Shown piece by piece: positions 1 through 5,591 of a stretch of 7,067 nucleotides of DNA. The DNA is from Acidobacteriota bacterium. GTDB taxonomy: Bacteria; Acidobacteriota; Blastocatellia; Pyrinomonadales; Pyrinomonadaceae. Positions within the stretch are counted from its first letter, which is position 1. Each line of letters opens with the position of its first letter. The notes under the pieces are model-generated. The model was not told where the DNA came from, ran no database searches, and was given only the letters and a program-made list of their open reading frames with translations. The stretch is taken from positions 1 to 7,067 of the forward strand of contig JADYZI010000517.1 in NCBI GenBank assembly GCA_020853255.1. The letters are read 5' to 3'. The position numbers and the translations under genes were made by a program.

Positions 1-47
1 GCACCGGTTACGATCACGGCCAGAATTCTTAACAGAAGTCGTCGCAT
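1..47 (-). CDS. Start of a probable exported or membrane protein, cut by the window edge
   Basis: An ATG at 47-45 on the minus strand opens a frame with no stop to the left edge: 15 codons reading MRRLLLRILAVIVTG. Two arginines followed by a hydrophobic stretch are typical of the start of a signal peptide or membrane anchor. It lies 35 bp downstream of the 157-residue gene on the same strand, so the two could be co-transcribed, with a palindrome (59-75) between them. No clear Shine-Dalgarno sequence precedes it. The family cannot be named from 15 residues, and chance is possible for so short a frame. Confidence 0.5.
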   Translation of the reverse strand, partial: MRRLLLRILAVIVTG

Positions 48-58
48 TTGGATCAAGT

Positions 59-75
59 CCCGGCTAAAGCCGGGG
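59..75. repeat. GC-rich palindrome between two minus-strand genes
   Basis: CCCGGCT (59-65) and AGCCGGG (68-74) are perfect inverted arms separated by AA. It fills the gap between the 157-residue gene and the partial gene at the left edge. There is no T-run after it on the minus strand, so it does not look like a standard intrinsic terminator. It resembles REP-type dispersed intergenic palindromes; that class assignment is inference. Confidence 0.6.
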
Positions 76-82
76 CTCCGAC

Positions 83-556
83 CTAATTTCGTATCGCAGC
101 GATCTTGGATCTAAATTCTTCAAATTCGACGTACGGGAACGGCTGCCGCCAGTTGAATTCAAATTCATCAGTGTCGCGGTCGGTGTAGAGTTGTTCAAAA
201 GTTTCCGCAAATGATGCGATCACAACGGCCGCCTTGCCAGAATGTTCGAACACCAGTTCGCGTTCCGCGTTGTCGCGGTCTTCGGTCGGGAATTGAAAGA
301 TCTTCAGCAATACATCATCGCCGTCACGAACAAATTCGAAGTCGAATTCTTCCGGGTCGCGATTCCATTTAAGAATGTGTGACGCCTCTCCGTTCGGCTC
401 GGCAAGTTCGGTCAGGATCTTCAACAGATCGGGCAACGCCCGTTCGTGCGGGGCATGTGCCGTTGTCGTATGAAATTCGCCCACGCCGTCCTCAAAACCG
501 ATCGACATCCATCCGCACTGCGGCGAGTTAAAACTGACCTCAAGTTTGCTGCTCAT
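83..556 (-). CDS. Uncharacterised acidic 157-residue protein
   Basis: I do not recognise this family. The product is 157 residues, has no signal peptide or membrane segment, and is therefore probably cytoplasmic. It is strongly acidic in the middle and near the C-terminus, with runs such as DPEEFDFEF (68-75) and DRDTDEFEFNW (126-136). An N-terminal segment with a Cys-Gly-Trp (14-16) and the C-terminal WRQPFPYVEFEEF (136-148) are rich in aromatic residues and may be conserved parts of a small alpha/beta domain. ATG at 556 is the first possible start; the sequence before it is AT-rich and lacks a Shine-Dalgarno motif. It is transcribed away from thyA across a repeat-filled 197-bp region. Codon use looks like that of the neighbours. 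The size and acidity would fit a small immunity-type or antitoxin-type protein, but no partner gene is visible, so I assign no function. Confidence 0.8.
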   Translation of the reverse strand: MSSKLEVSFNSPQCGWMSIGFEDGVGEFHTTTAHAPHERALPDLLKILTELAEPNGEASHILKWNRDPEEFDFEFVRDGDDVLLKIFQFPTEDRDNAERELVFEHSGKAAVVIASFAETFEQLYTDRDTDEFEFNWRQPFPYVEFEEFRSKIAAIRN

Positions 557-567
557 AATGAATTGTT

Positions 568-600
568 AATTGTAAATTGTTTCATTGTAAATTGGTAAAT
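568..600. repeat. AT-rich repeat, inverted and degenerate copy
   Basis: The 12-mer AATTGTAAATTG (568-579) is the exact reverse complement of CAATTTACAATT at 656-667 and 734-745. A second partial core, ATTGTAAATTG, follows at 584-594 and leads into a GGTAAAT end matching the other end of the two direct copies. The middle of the unit is shortened relative to those copies. It sits directly upstream of the 157-residue gene. Confidence 0.6.
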
Positions 601-631
601 GAGATACGGCGGCGGGACGCTAGCTAATTCT

Positions 632-668
632 ACCAATTAACGATCGGCCAATCATCAATTTACAATTG
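632..668. repeat. AT-rich 37-bp direct repeat, copy 1
   Basis: It starts ACCAATTAAC and ends CAATTTACAATTG. It matches the copy at 711-746 except for two substitutions and one single-base indel. The copies start 79 bp apart. Together with the inverted copy at 568-600 they occupy most of the divergent region between the 157-residue gene and thyA. Confidence 0.75.
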
Positions 669-710
669 GGTTGTTAAATTAGGGGCGGCGGTGCGGCGCG
701 ATCTGATTTA

Positions 711-746
711 ACCAATTAACAATCGGCAATTATCAATTTACAATTG
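711..746. repeat. AT-rich 36-bp direct repeat, copy 2, abutting thyA
   Basis: It is a near-identical direct copy of 632-668 and ends only 7 bp before the thyA start codon. It therefore occupies the place where a Shine-Dalgarno sequence, and possibly promoter elements, of thyA would be expected. The 42 bp between copies 1 and 2 contain a GC-rich stretch (681-701) with no recognisable site. Confidence 0.75.
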
Positions 747-753
747 TTCTGGC

Positions 754-1599
754 ATGAAGCAATATCACGATCTGTTACGGCATATTTTGGAGACCGGAAT
801 GCGGCATGAGGATAGGACCGGTGTCGGGACGATATCAGCGTTTGGATATCAAACGCGGTTTGACCTCGGCGAAGGATTTCCGATCGTGACGACAAAGCGT
901 GTGCCGTTTCGATGGGTCGCTGAGGAGTTGTTCTGGTTTTTGAGCGGTTCGACAGACGAGGCCGATCTGCGGGCACGCGGCGTCGATATTTGGCAGGAAT
1001 GGGCGACCGAGGAACAGACGGCGCGGTTTGGCCGTAAAGCGGGCGATCTTGGGCCGGTTTATGGATATTTATGGCGGTCGTTCGGCGGCGATTATCCGAC
1101 GACGAACGGCATTGACCAGATCGCGAGGCTGATCGGTGAAATTGAGACGAATCCAAATTCACGCCGTTTGATCGTGACCGGCTGGAACCCGGAAACCTGC
1201 GACGACGTTGCGTTGCCGCCCTGCCATACGCTGTTTCAATTCAAGATCGAGGGCGGCAAAACCCTTCATTGCCAGCTTTACCAGCGTTCGGCCGATGCGT
1301 TCTTAGGTGTGCCGTTCAATATCAGCAGCTATGCTTTGTTGACGCATTTGATAGCCCACGTCTGCGATCTGGAAGTCGGCGATTTTATACACACCTTCGG
1401 CGATCTGCATATATATTCAAACCATATCGAACAAGTGAACGAACTTCTCTCGCGCGAACCCTTCGAATTGCCAAGTCTGGAGTTGATCGGTGCCGACAGA
1501 TTGAAAGGCCTCGACGGGCTTTTGAATTTCAAATTTGAGAATTTGAAATTGGAGAACTACCAGTCCTGGGGCAAGATCGCGGCACCGGTAGCGGTGTAA
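754..1599 (+). CDS. thyA: Thymidylate synthase ThyA
   Basis: This cytoplasmic enzyme methylates dUMP to dTMP using 5,10-methylene-tetrahydrofolate, the de novo source of thymidylate for DNA. The 281-residue product matches the ThyA family from end to end. It starts MKQY as in E. coli, has the phosphate-binding Arg21 in DRTGVGT (20-26), and has [10 protein letters not shown] (137-146). The catalytic cysteine is Cys157 in [10 protein letters not shown], followed by [13 protein letters not shown] (177-189) and GDLHIYSNH (216-224). The C-terminus ends APVAV, and that end closes the active site in this family. Length is within the usual range (264-316). The start at 754 gives the expected N-terminus, but no Shine-Dalgarno motif is present because an AT-rich repeat ends 7 bp upstream. 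No folate gene (such as folA) follows; the next gene is convergent. Confidence 0.97.
   Translation: MKQYHDLLRHILETGMRHEDRTGVGTISAFGYQTRFDLGEGFPIVTTKRVPFRWVAEELFWFLSGSTDEADLRARGVDIWQEWATEEQTARFGRKAGDLGPVYGYLWRSFGGDYPTTNGIDQIARLIGEIETNPNSRRLIVTGWNPETCDDVALPPCHTLFQFKIEGGKTLHCQLYQRSADAFLGVPFNISSYALLTHLIAHVCDLEVGDFIHTFGDLHIYSNHIEQVNELLSREPFELPSLELIGADRLKGLDGLLNFKFENLKLENYQSWGKIAAPVAV
1525..1550. repeat. Perfect 11-bp inverted repeat inside thyA
   Basis: AATTTCAAATT (1525-1535) and AATTTGAAATT (1540-1550) are perfect complements around the loop TGAG, about 50 bp before the thyA stop codon. The stretch encodes part of [10 protein letters not shown], which aligns without insertion to the E. coli ThyA C-terminal region. 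The hairpin is therefore embedded in normal coding sequence. It is much more AT-rich than its surroundings. Confidence 0.6.
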
Positions 1600-1617
1600 A
1601 ATGCCGTCCGATCGGGT

Positions 1618-1646
1618 TGTGCCCTTACTTCGTGCGGGCTTCCGCA
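1618..1646. repeat. 29-bp intergenic repeat, copy 1
   Basis: The unit runs from TGTGCCCTTACTTCG to GGGCTTCCGCA and recurs at 1652-1680 with one change. Each unit can fold into a small hairpin: TGCGG (1633-1637), loop GCTT, CCGCA (1642-1646). The pair fills the 91-bp gap between the convergent thyA and OmpA-family genes. There is no T-run, so a standard terminator is not supported. It looks like a REP-type dispersed repeat. Confidence 0.8.
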
Positions 1647-1651
1647 AGAAA

Positions 1652-1680
1652 TGTGCCCTTACTTCGTGCGGGCTTCTGCA
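1652..1680. repeat. 29-bp intergenic repeat, copy 2
   Basis: This is a direct copy of 1618-1646, starting 34 bp later after the spacer AGAAA. The single difference is C1643 to T1677. In a plus-strand transcript this changes a G-C pair into a G-U pair, so the hairpin is kept. The copy ends 10 bp from the stop codon of the OmpA-family gene. Confidence 0.8.
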
Positions 1681-1690
1681 TTGAACGGTC

Positions 1691-2950
1691 TTATTTCTTT
1701 ACGATCGAATATTGTATTCTGCGGTTCAGGAACTTGCCCTGTTCGGTGTTGTTGTCGAATTTCGGTTTGTCGGCGCCATAGCCACGGGTCTGAAGGCCAT
1801 CGGCATTTACGCCATAGCGGACGAGTTGGTTTTTAACGGCGGTTGCACGGTTTTGCGACAACGGGTTGTTGATCGCCGGTGTACCATCGCTGTCCGTGTG
1901 GCCGCCAACCTCGAGCACAAGGCTCGGGTCCCGTTCCTGAAGCGTTTTAATGAATCCCGCACCTTTCTGCAACGCCGCCAGACGGTCGGGCGGAATATCA
2001 TACTTACCGCTATCAAAATTGATGATCAGAATATTCAGCGCGTTTATCAGATCTTCGGCGGTAAACGGATTGCCAAGCTTGTCGAGCGCCATATTGTAGC
2101 AGCGTTCGGCCTTGTCAAACTCACCGGGGTTGAACACGCCGCAGTCCTCACCGGGTTTGACGTCGATCGGGGTACAGCGGGCGGTCAGCGGTTCCGGCTT
2201 TTCTCCGGCCCGGCCTTCCACTTCCATGGGCTTGCATTCAAAATTTGGATGGACGATCTTGATTATCCTGCGGCCGGGTTTGAGATTCGTCAGGTCGCGC
2301 GTCCCGTCCTCGCCGGTCGTCACACCCCATTGCTTATCGTCCACAAGGATGCGGCTGCCTGGCGGTGCAAGACGGACGGTTGCCGTAAATGACGTATCCC
2401 GGATGACAAAGAACCACACAAGCCCAAGAACAACGAGTGCAAACATGAACATCCCGAACAGGCCCAATACAGCCCAGATCCAGCCGGGAACGCCGCCTTT
2501 TGCCGCTTGCTCCTGTTTTTCCTGTTCGGCCTTTTCTGTCGGTGTCGGTGGAAGGTTCTGATATTTTGCCCGTTCCGCCTCAGGCAGCTGAAAGTAGGGT
2601 GTCGTTTTCTGATAACCGCCGCCGCCGCCAAACTCTTCGGGCGTCGAACCGATATCCGCCGGGTTTACGTTAACATTGGCGGCCGTCATGCCCCACTCAG
2701 GCGTTTGCGGGACCGCCCCCTGGGCGCCCGGATAGACTGTCTTGCCAAAATCCTGGTTACTCGTATCGATCGGCCTGATGTTGGTTACGGTCTTGCCCCA
2801 TTCATCCGATGCGGGCTGTTTCGGCAGGTTATAATTGGTCTTGTTCCAATCATTCTGCACGTCGTCCGCGCCGCCGCCAAAATTTACGTTCGGCGTGGTC
2901 TTTGAAAAATCGTCGGGCGGTGGTACTGGGAAATCCTTATCTTCGTTCAC
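1691..2950 (-). CDS. Membrane-anchored OmpA-family protein with PEGA-like domain and KT-motif cytoplasmic tail
   Basis: This 419-residue protein probably links the inner membrane to peptidoglycan. Residues 1-155 form a hydrophilic Pro/Gly/Asn-rich tail with six degenerate repeats such as DDFSKTTPN (13-21), NDWNKTNYN (33-41) and DEWGKTVTN (49-57). One membrane segment spans about 157-183. A PEGA-like beta domain follows (about 189-244, with APPGSRILVDD). Four cysteines (239, 259, 270, 284) could form disulfides in the periplasm. The C-terminal OmpA domain (about 305-419) has HTDSDG with Asp353 and NNPLSQNRATAV with Arg368. These are the family's diaminopimelate-binding residues. It ends with the typical N-R-R-I motif. 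There is no signal peptide, so the tail should be cytoplasmic. The start is GTG at 2950, supported by a good ribosome binding site. The partner of the tail is unknown. Confidence 0.9.
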   Translation of the reverse strand: MNEDKDFPVPPPDDFSKTTPNVNFGGGADDVQNDWNKTNYNLPKQPASDEWGKTVTNIRPIDTSNQDFGKTVYPGAQGAVPQTPEWGMTAANVNVNPADIGSTPEEFGGGGGYQKTTPYFQLPEAERAKYQNLPPTPTEKAEQEKQEQAAKGGVPGWIWAVLGLFGMFMFALVVLGLVWFFVIRDTSFTATVRLAPPGSRILVDDKQWGVTTGEDGTRDLTNLKPGRRIIKIVHPNFECKPMEVEGRAGEKPEPLTARCTPIDVKPGEDCGVFNPGEFDKAERCYNMALDKLGNPFTAEDLINALNILIINFDSGKYDIPPDRLAALQKGAGFIKTLQERDPSLVLEVGGHTDSDGTPAINNPLSQNRATAVKNQLVRYGVNADGLQTRGYGADKPKFDNNTEQGKFLNRRIQYSIVKK

Positions 2951-2955
2951 AACAG

Positions 2956-2961
2956 CCTCTC
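2956..2961 (-). promoter_or_regulatory. Ribosome binding site of the OmpA-family gene
   Basis: GAGAGG on the minus strand lies 5 bases before the GTG start at 2950. It supports GTG as the true start. It is the only clear Shine-Dalgarno-like sequence before a gene in this window. Confidence 0.65.
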
Positions 2962-2994
2962 AGGTTAGGACGCGGTTAACACCTCGGACTTGCG

Positions 2995-3000
2995 ATTCTA
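2995..3000 (-). promoter_or_regulatory. Possible -10 element upstream of the OmpA-family gene
   Basis: TAGAAT (minus strand, one mismatch to TATAAT) follows TGTGA about 45 bp before the GTG start. No good -35 element is seen at the right spacing, so this is weak. A separate promoter here would fit the 128-bp gap from the VWA gene. Confidence 0.25.
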
Positions 3001-3078
3001 TCACACTTTAAAATCCATCTGATAGGATCTACGCAAGAACTCGCCGCGTTGCCCATGTTGTCACAGGGGTTGCCGTTC

Positions 3079-3984
3079 TTATTTGATGTTCGGCGGCTGG
3101 GCTTTCTTGGTTCGAACGGCTATTCCTTCCTCAGCGACAACAAAGACGCGGCGGGCGTCATACGAAGATGTATTAAGCGGAAAGTATGAAAGAAGGTATC
3201 GATTGCGGCGGAGTTCATCACAGATCGACTTTGCGGCGGTCCGGGCGTCGTCGAGCGGAAATATGGTACCGCCTGTCCCTTCGGTCAGGCCTTTGAGGGC
3301 AGCATCGGCCTTTGGACCGTCACGCCTATACGCACCGCGAGTTCGGTCCGGCAGCTGAAGCGCATATACCGTTACGTTCAGATTTTGAAGCTCCGCAAGT
3401 ACCTTGTCGAACGGTTTCGAGCTTCCGCGATCGAGGCCGTCTCCAATAACAACAACGGCTGTTTTTCGCGTTCCGGGCATCAAGGGAACGAGTATTTCAT
3501 TAACGGTTGAGCTTAATGCATCAAAAAGGTACGGGTTCCCTTTTTTTCGAAACGTCGCAAGCGACGCCTCGATCTTCTTGGCGTCGTCGGTCCATTCCTG
3601 GATTATCTCTGCCTTTTCATCATATGCGACAACAAAGAGCTCGTCGCCGTCGAATATCTCATAAGCGAACTCCATGGTCGCTTTTTTTAGTTTTTCGACA
3701 TCTGCTCCCAGTGTTTGCGAATTGTCCACAAGCAGAACGATCCGCGACGGCGAAGGGTCATAGCTGAAGCCTTTAATTTTTTGCTCGACGCCGTTTTCGT
3801 ATAGATCCAGGTCCTCAAGCTTTATCGGATCGGCCTTTTTGTCGGTCCGCCAGGCCGTTACGCTCAGTATCGTACCGTCGCTATCCGTGGTGCGATTATT
3901 GTGACCTGACTGGCCGAACACTCCTGCCGCCGCAAGAAGCAGACAGATGAGTGTGTTGAGAATTATCGAGACAAACTTATTCAT
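3079..3984 (-). CDS. Secreted von Willebrand factor A domain protein (acidobacterial VWFA-related type)
   Basis: The 301-residue product starts with a signal peptide: MNK, a hydrophobic core to about residue 20, and a likely cleavage after VFG (22-24). A short beta region around residues 38-75 (TAWRTDKK, DLDLYENGVEQKI) is typical of acidobacterial VWFA-related proteins and precedes the VWA domain (about 81-270). The metal site reads DNSQT (87-91), a variant of DxSxS. Asp182 in VVVIGDG matches the later acidic ligand. The position where a threonine is usual appears to be Pro151 (GNPYLFDA), so metal binding may be weak. The role is probably protein-protein contact outside the inner membrane; the partner is unknown. 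ATG at 3984 directly follows the TAG of the zinc-ribbon gene, indicating translational coupling. Length is normal for the family. Confidence 0.88.
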   Translation of the reverse strand: MNKFVSIILNTLICLLLAAAGVFGQSGHNNRTTDSDGTILSVTAWRTDKKADPIKLEDLDLYENGVEQKIKGFSYDPSPSRIVLLVDNSQTLGADVEKLKKATMEFAYEIFDGDELFVVAYDEKAEIIQEWTDDAKKIEASLATFRKKGNPYLFDALSSTVNEILVPLMPGTRKTAVVVIGDGLDRGSSKPFDKVLAELQNLNVTVYALQLPDRTRGAYRRDGPKADAALKGLTEGTGGTIFPLDDARTAAKSICDELRRNRYLLSYFPLNTSSYDARRVFVVAEEGIAVRTKKAQPPNIK

Positions 3985-4308
3985 CTAATCCGAAGGTTTT
4001 GAAGATTCAGCCTTTTTCGGCGCTTCCGCCTTGGTGTTGGATGCAGTATCCGAGCCTGCGGTTGATTCTTTGGCTGAAGATTTTTCCGCGCCTCCACTGT
4101 CTGGTCTAGCTTCCGCAGCCTTGCCGCCCTTGCCTGCGTAGTCGGTGACGTACCAGCCGCCACCTTTGAACTGAAATCCGGAGAGCGAGATCATTTTTTC
4201 AAGCTCGCCTCCGCATTTGTCGCAAATCTTTAATGGTTCATCGGAAACGGATTGGCGCTTTTCGACGTGCGCTCCGCATTTCTGACACTGATATTCGTAA
4301 ATAGGCAT
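3985..4308 (-). CDS. FmdB-type zinc-ribbon protein with low-complexity tail
   Basis: The 107-residue product opens MPIYEYQCQKCG, the hallmark of the FmdB / CxxC-CxxC-SSSS putative regulatory family. Four cysteines in two CxxC pairs (Cys8/Cys11 and Cys29/Cys32) should bind one zinc ion. The conserved FKGGGWYVTDY follows at 47-57. From about residue 60 the chain is a disordered tail rich in Ser, Ala, Lys, Glu and Gly, as is common in this family. The family's molecular role is not established, and the FmdB name comes from an old link to formamidase regulation. It lies downstream of trxB on the same strand, and its TAG stop abuts the ATG of the VWA gene. No good Shine-Dalgarno motif precedes the ATG at 4308. 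Confidence 0.9.
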   Translation of the reverse strand: MPIYEYQCQKCGAHVEKRQSVSDEPLKICDKCGGELEKMISLSGFQFKGGGWYVTDYAGKGGKAAEARPDSGGAEKSSAKESTAGSDTASNTKAEAPKKAESSKPSD

Positions 4309-4362
4309 GTCTTGGATAGTTTATCTTATATCGCTGCCGGTTTCTGTTCGCGGGTGAACCAC

Positions 4363-5373
4363 TTACCAATTTATCGGCGTAGATACCGCGGTCTCAACGT
4401 GATGTTCGACAAGGAACCGCTCGGCGTCGATCGCAGCCATGCAGCCCGTCCCAGCGGCAGTGACGGCCTGTCGGTAATATGAATCCTGAGCGTCGCCGCA
4501 TGCGAATACACCCGCCACGTTTGTCTGCATTGTCCGGCCGGCGGTTATCAGATAGCCGACCGCGTCCATATCGAGTTTTCCTTTGAAGAGATCCGTATTC
4601 GGCTTATGCCCGATAGCGATGAAAACCCCCTTCGTCTCCAACTCCGATTCTTCTTTGGTGACCGTATTTCGCAAACCGACCTTTTGAACACCGGTCTCTT
4701 TGTCGCCAAAGATCTCGGTCAATTCGGTGTGCCAAAGCACTTTGATCTTTTCGTGGCTTAGAACACGTTCCTGCATGATCATCGACGCACGAAATTCATC
4801 GCGGCGGTGTATCAGCGTAACGCTCGAGGCGAACTTGGTAAGAAAAAGTGCCTCTTCCATCGCCGTGTCACCGCCGCCTACGACAACGATAGGAACGTCC
4901 CGGAAGAAAAATCCGTCACATGTCGCACACGCTGAAACGCCATTGCCGCCAAAGCCCGCCGGTACGGGAGCTTCGCCCGGGATGTCGAGCCATTTCGCCG
5001 ATGCACCCGTTGCCACGATCAAACTGTCTGCTTTGATAACGGTCGTAACCTCTTCGCTGTCCGCACTTTCCTTGCCGTAAAGGGTGAATGGCCTGCTTGA
5101 AAGATCGACTTCGCTGATCCACACATTAAGAAACTCGGTGCCGAACCGAAGGGCCTGCTCACGAAACTCGTCCATCAGGATCGGGCCCATAATGCCGCCC
5201 TTAAAACCTGGATAATTCTCTACGTCCGTAGTGATAGTAAGCTGGCCGCCGGGCTGGGGGCCGTCGATGACCAACGGTTCCAATTGCGCCCGCGAAGCGT
5301 ATATCGCGGCCGTCAATCCGGCCGGGCCGGAGCCTAGGATAACAACTTTTCGCCTCATCGATTTTTCTGCCAT
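4363..5373 (-). CDS. trxB: Thioredoxin-disulfide reductase TrxB
   Basis: This flavoenzyme uses NADPH to reduce thioredoxin in the cytoplasm, supplying electrons to ribonucleotide reductase and other disulfide systems. Residue numbers here count from the ATG at 5373. The FAD-binding GSGPAG is at 14-19. The redox pair is CATC (149-152). The NADPH-binding loop GGGDTA is at 166-171 and HRRDEFRAS (189-197) holds the arginines for the NADPH phosphate. The second FAD motif CGDAQD is at 292-297. All key residues are present and the length (336) is normal. An earlier in-frame ATG at 5385 adds four residues and a later one at 5358 removes five. I prefer 5373 because it places the FAD motif as in E. coli TrxB. 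None of the three has a good Shine-Dalgarno motif. Confidence 0.96.
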   Translation of the reverse strand: MAEKSMRRKVVILGSGPAGLTAAIYASRAQLEPLVIDGPQPGGQLTITTDVENYPGFKGGIMGPILMDEFREQALRFGTEFLNVWISEVDLSSRPFTLYGKESADSEEVTTVIKADSLIVATGASAKWLDIPGEAPVPAGFGGNGVSACATCDGFFFRDVPIVVVGGGDTAMEEALFLTKFASSVTLIHRRDEFRASMIMQERVLSHEKIKVLWHTELTEIFGDKETGVQKVGLRNTVTKEESELETKGVFIAIGHKPNTDLFKGKLDMDAVGYLITAGRTMQTNVAGVFACGDAQDSYYRQAVTAAGTGCMAAIDAERFLVEHHVETAVSTPINW

Positions 5374-5390
5374 ATTGTAAAACATTGTTT

Positions 5391-5402
5391 GCGGTTTACC
5401 GC
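5391..5402. promoter_or_regulatory. Palindrome in the trxB leader
   Basis: GCGGT (5391-5395) and ACCGC (5398-5402) are perfect inverted arms around TT, lying 5-17 bp upstream of the possible trxB start codons. It could be an operator or a leader hairpin limiting ribosome access. No regulator can be named. Confidence 0.35.
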
Positions 5403-5429
5403 GAAATTTGAGATAAATGCTTTACTTAT

Positions 5430-5459
5430 AGTATAACTATCGGGCGCTTACTTAGTCGA
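5430..5459 (-). promoter_or_regulatory. Possible trxB promoter
   Basis: On the minus strand TCGACT (5459-5454, four of six matches to TTGACA) and TATACT (5435-5430, five of six matches to TATAAT) are separated by 18 bp. It sits about 57 bp before the preferred trxB start. The -10 lies inside the small palindrome TTATAGTATAA (5426-5436). The -35 is weak. Confidence 0.35.
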
Positions 5460-5477
5460 GGCACAAGGCGGGCAATG

Positions 5478-5489
5478 GCCCGTACGGGC
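5478..5489. repeat. 12-bp palindrome GCCCGTACGGGC
   Basis: A perfect 12-bp palindrome lies in the divergent trxB/PilZ region. With its right flank it reads CGTACGGGCTTC. This matches CGTGCGGGCTTC inside the 29-bp repeats at 1618-1680 in 11 of 12 bases, so it may be a distant member of the same repeat family. Confidence 0.5.
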
Positions 5490-5522
5490 TTCGCGAAATT
5501 TTCCAGCAACCGGACCTGGCAG

Positions 5523-5543
5523 AATAGTTTGTTGTAAACTATT
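5523..5543. promoter_or_regulatory. AT-rich 8-bp inverted repeat upstream of the PilZ gene
   Basis: AATAGTTT (5523-5530) and AAACTATT (5536-5543) are perfect inverted arms around GTTGT, about 50 bp before the PilZ start. The size and symmetry fit a binding site for a dimeric repressor or a hairpin. No convincing -35/-10 pair is seen nearby, so a regulatory role is a guess. Confidence 0.4.
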
Positions 5544-5591
5544 CGTGTTAAACTGTTTCGGTCAATCTGTAGAACAGCGTACAGCCCCCGA

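Noticed and set aside
716..1162. Minus-strand open frame (148 codons) opposite thyA
   Set aside because: It overlaps the well-conserved N-terminal half of thyA and reads as Arg/Ser-rich low-information sequence.
1618..1680. Possible CRISPR array from the tandem 29-bp repeats
   Set aside because: Only two units are present and the spacer is 5 bp, far shorter than any CRISPR spacer; no cas gene is nearby.
1712..2392. Plus-strand open frame (226 codons) opposite the OmpA-family gene
   Set aside because: It is the complement of a gene with intact OmpA and PEGA-like domains and shows no motif of its own.
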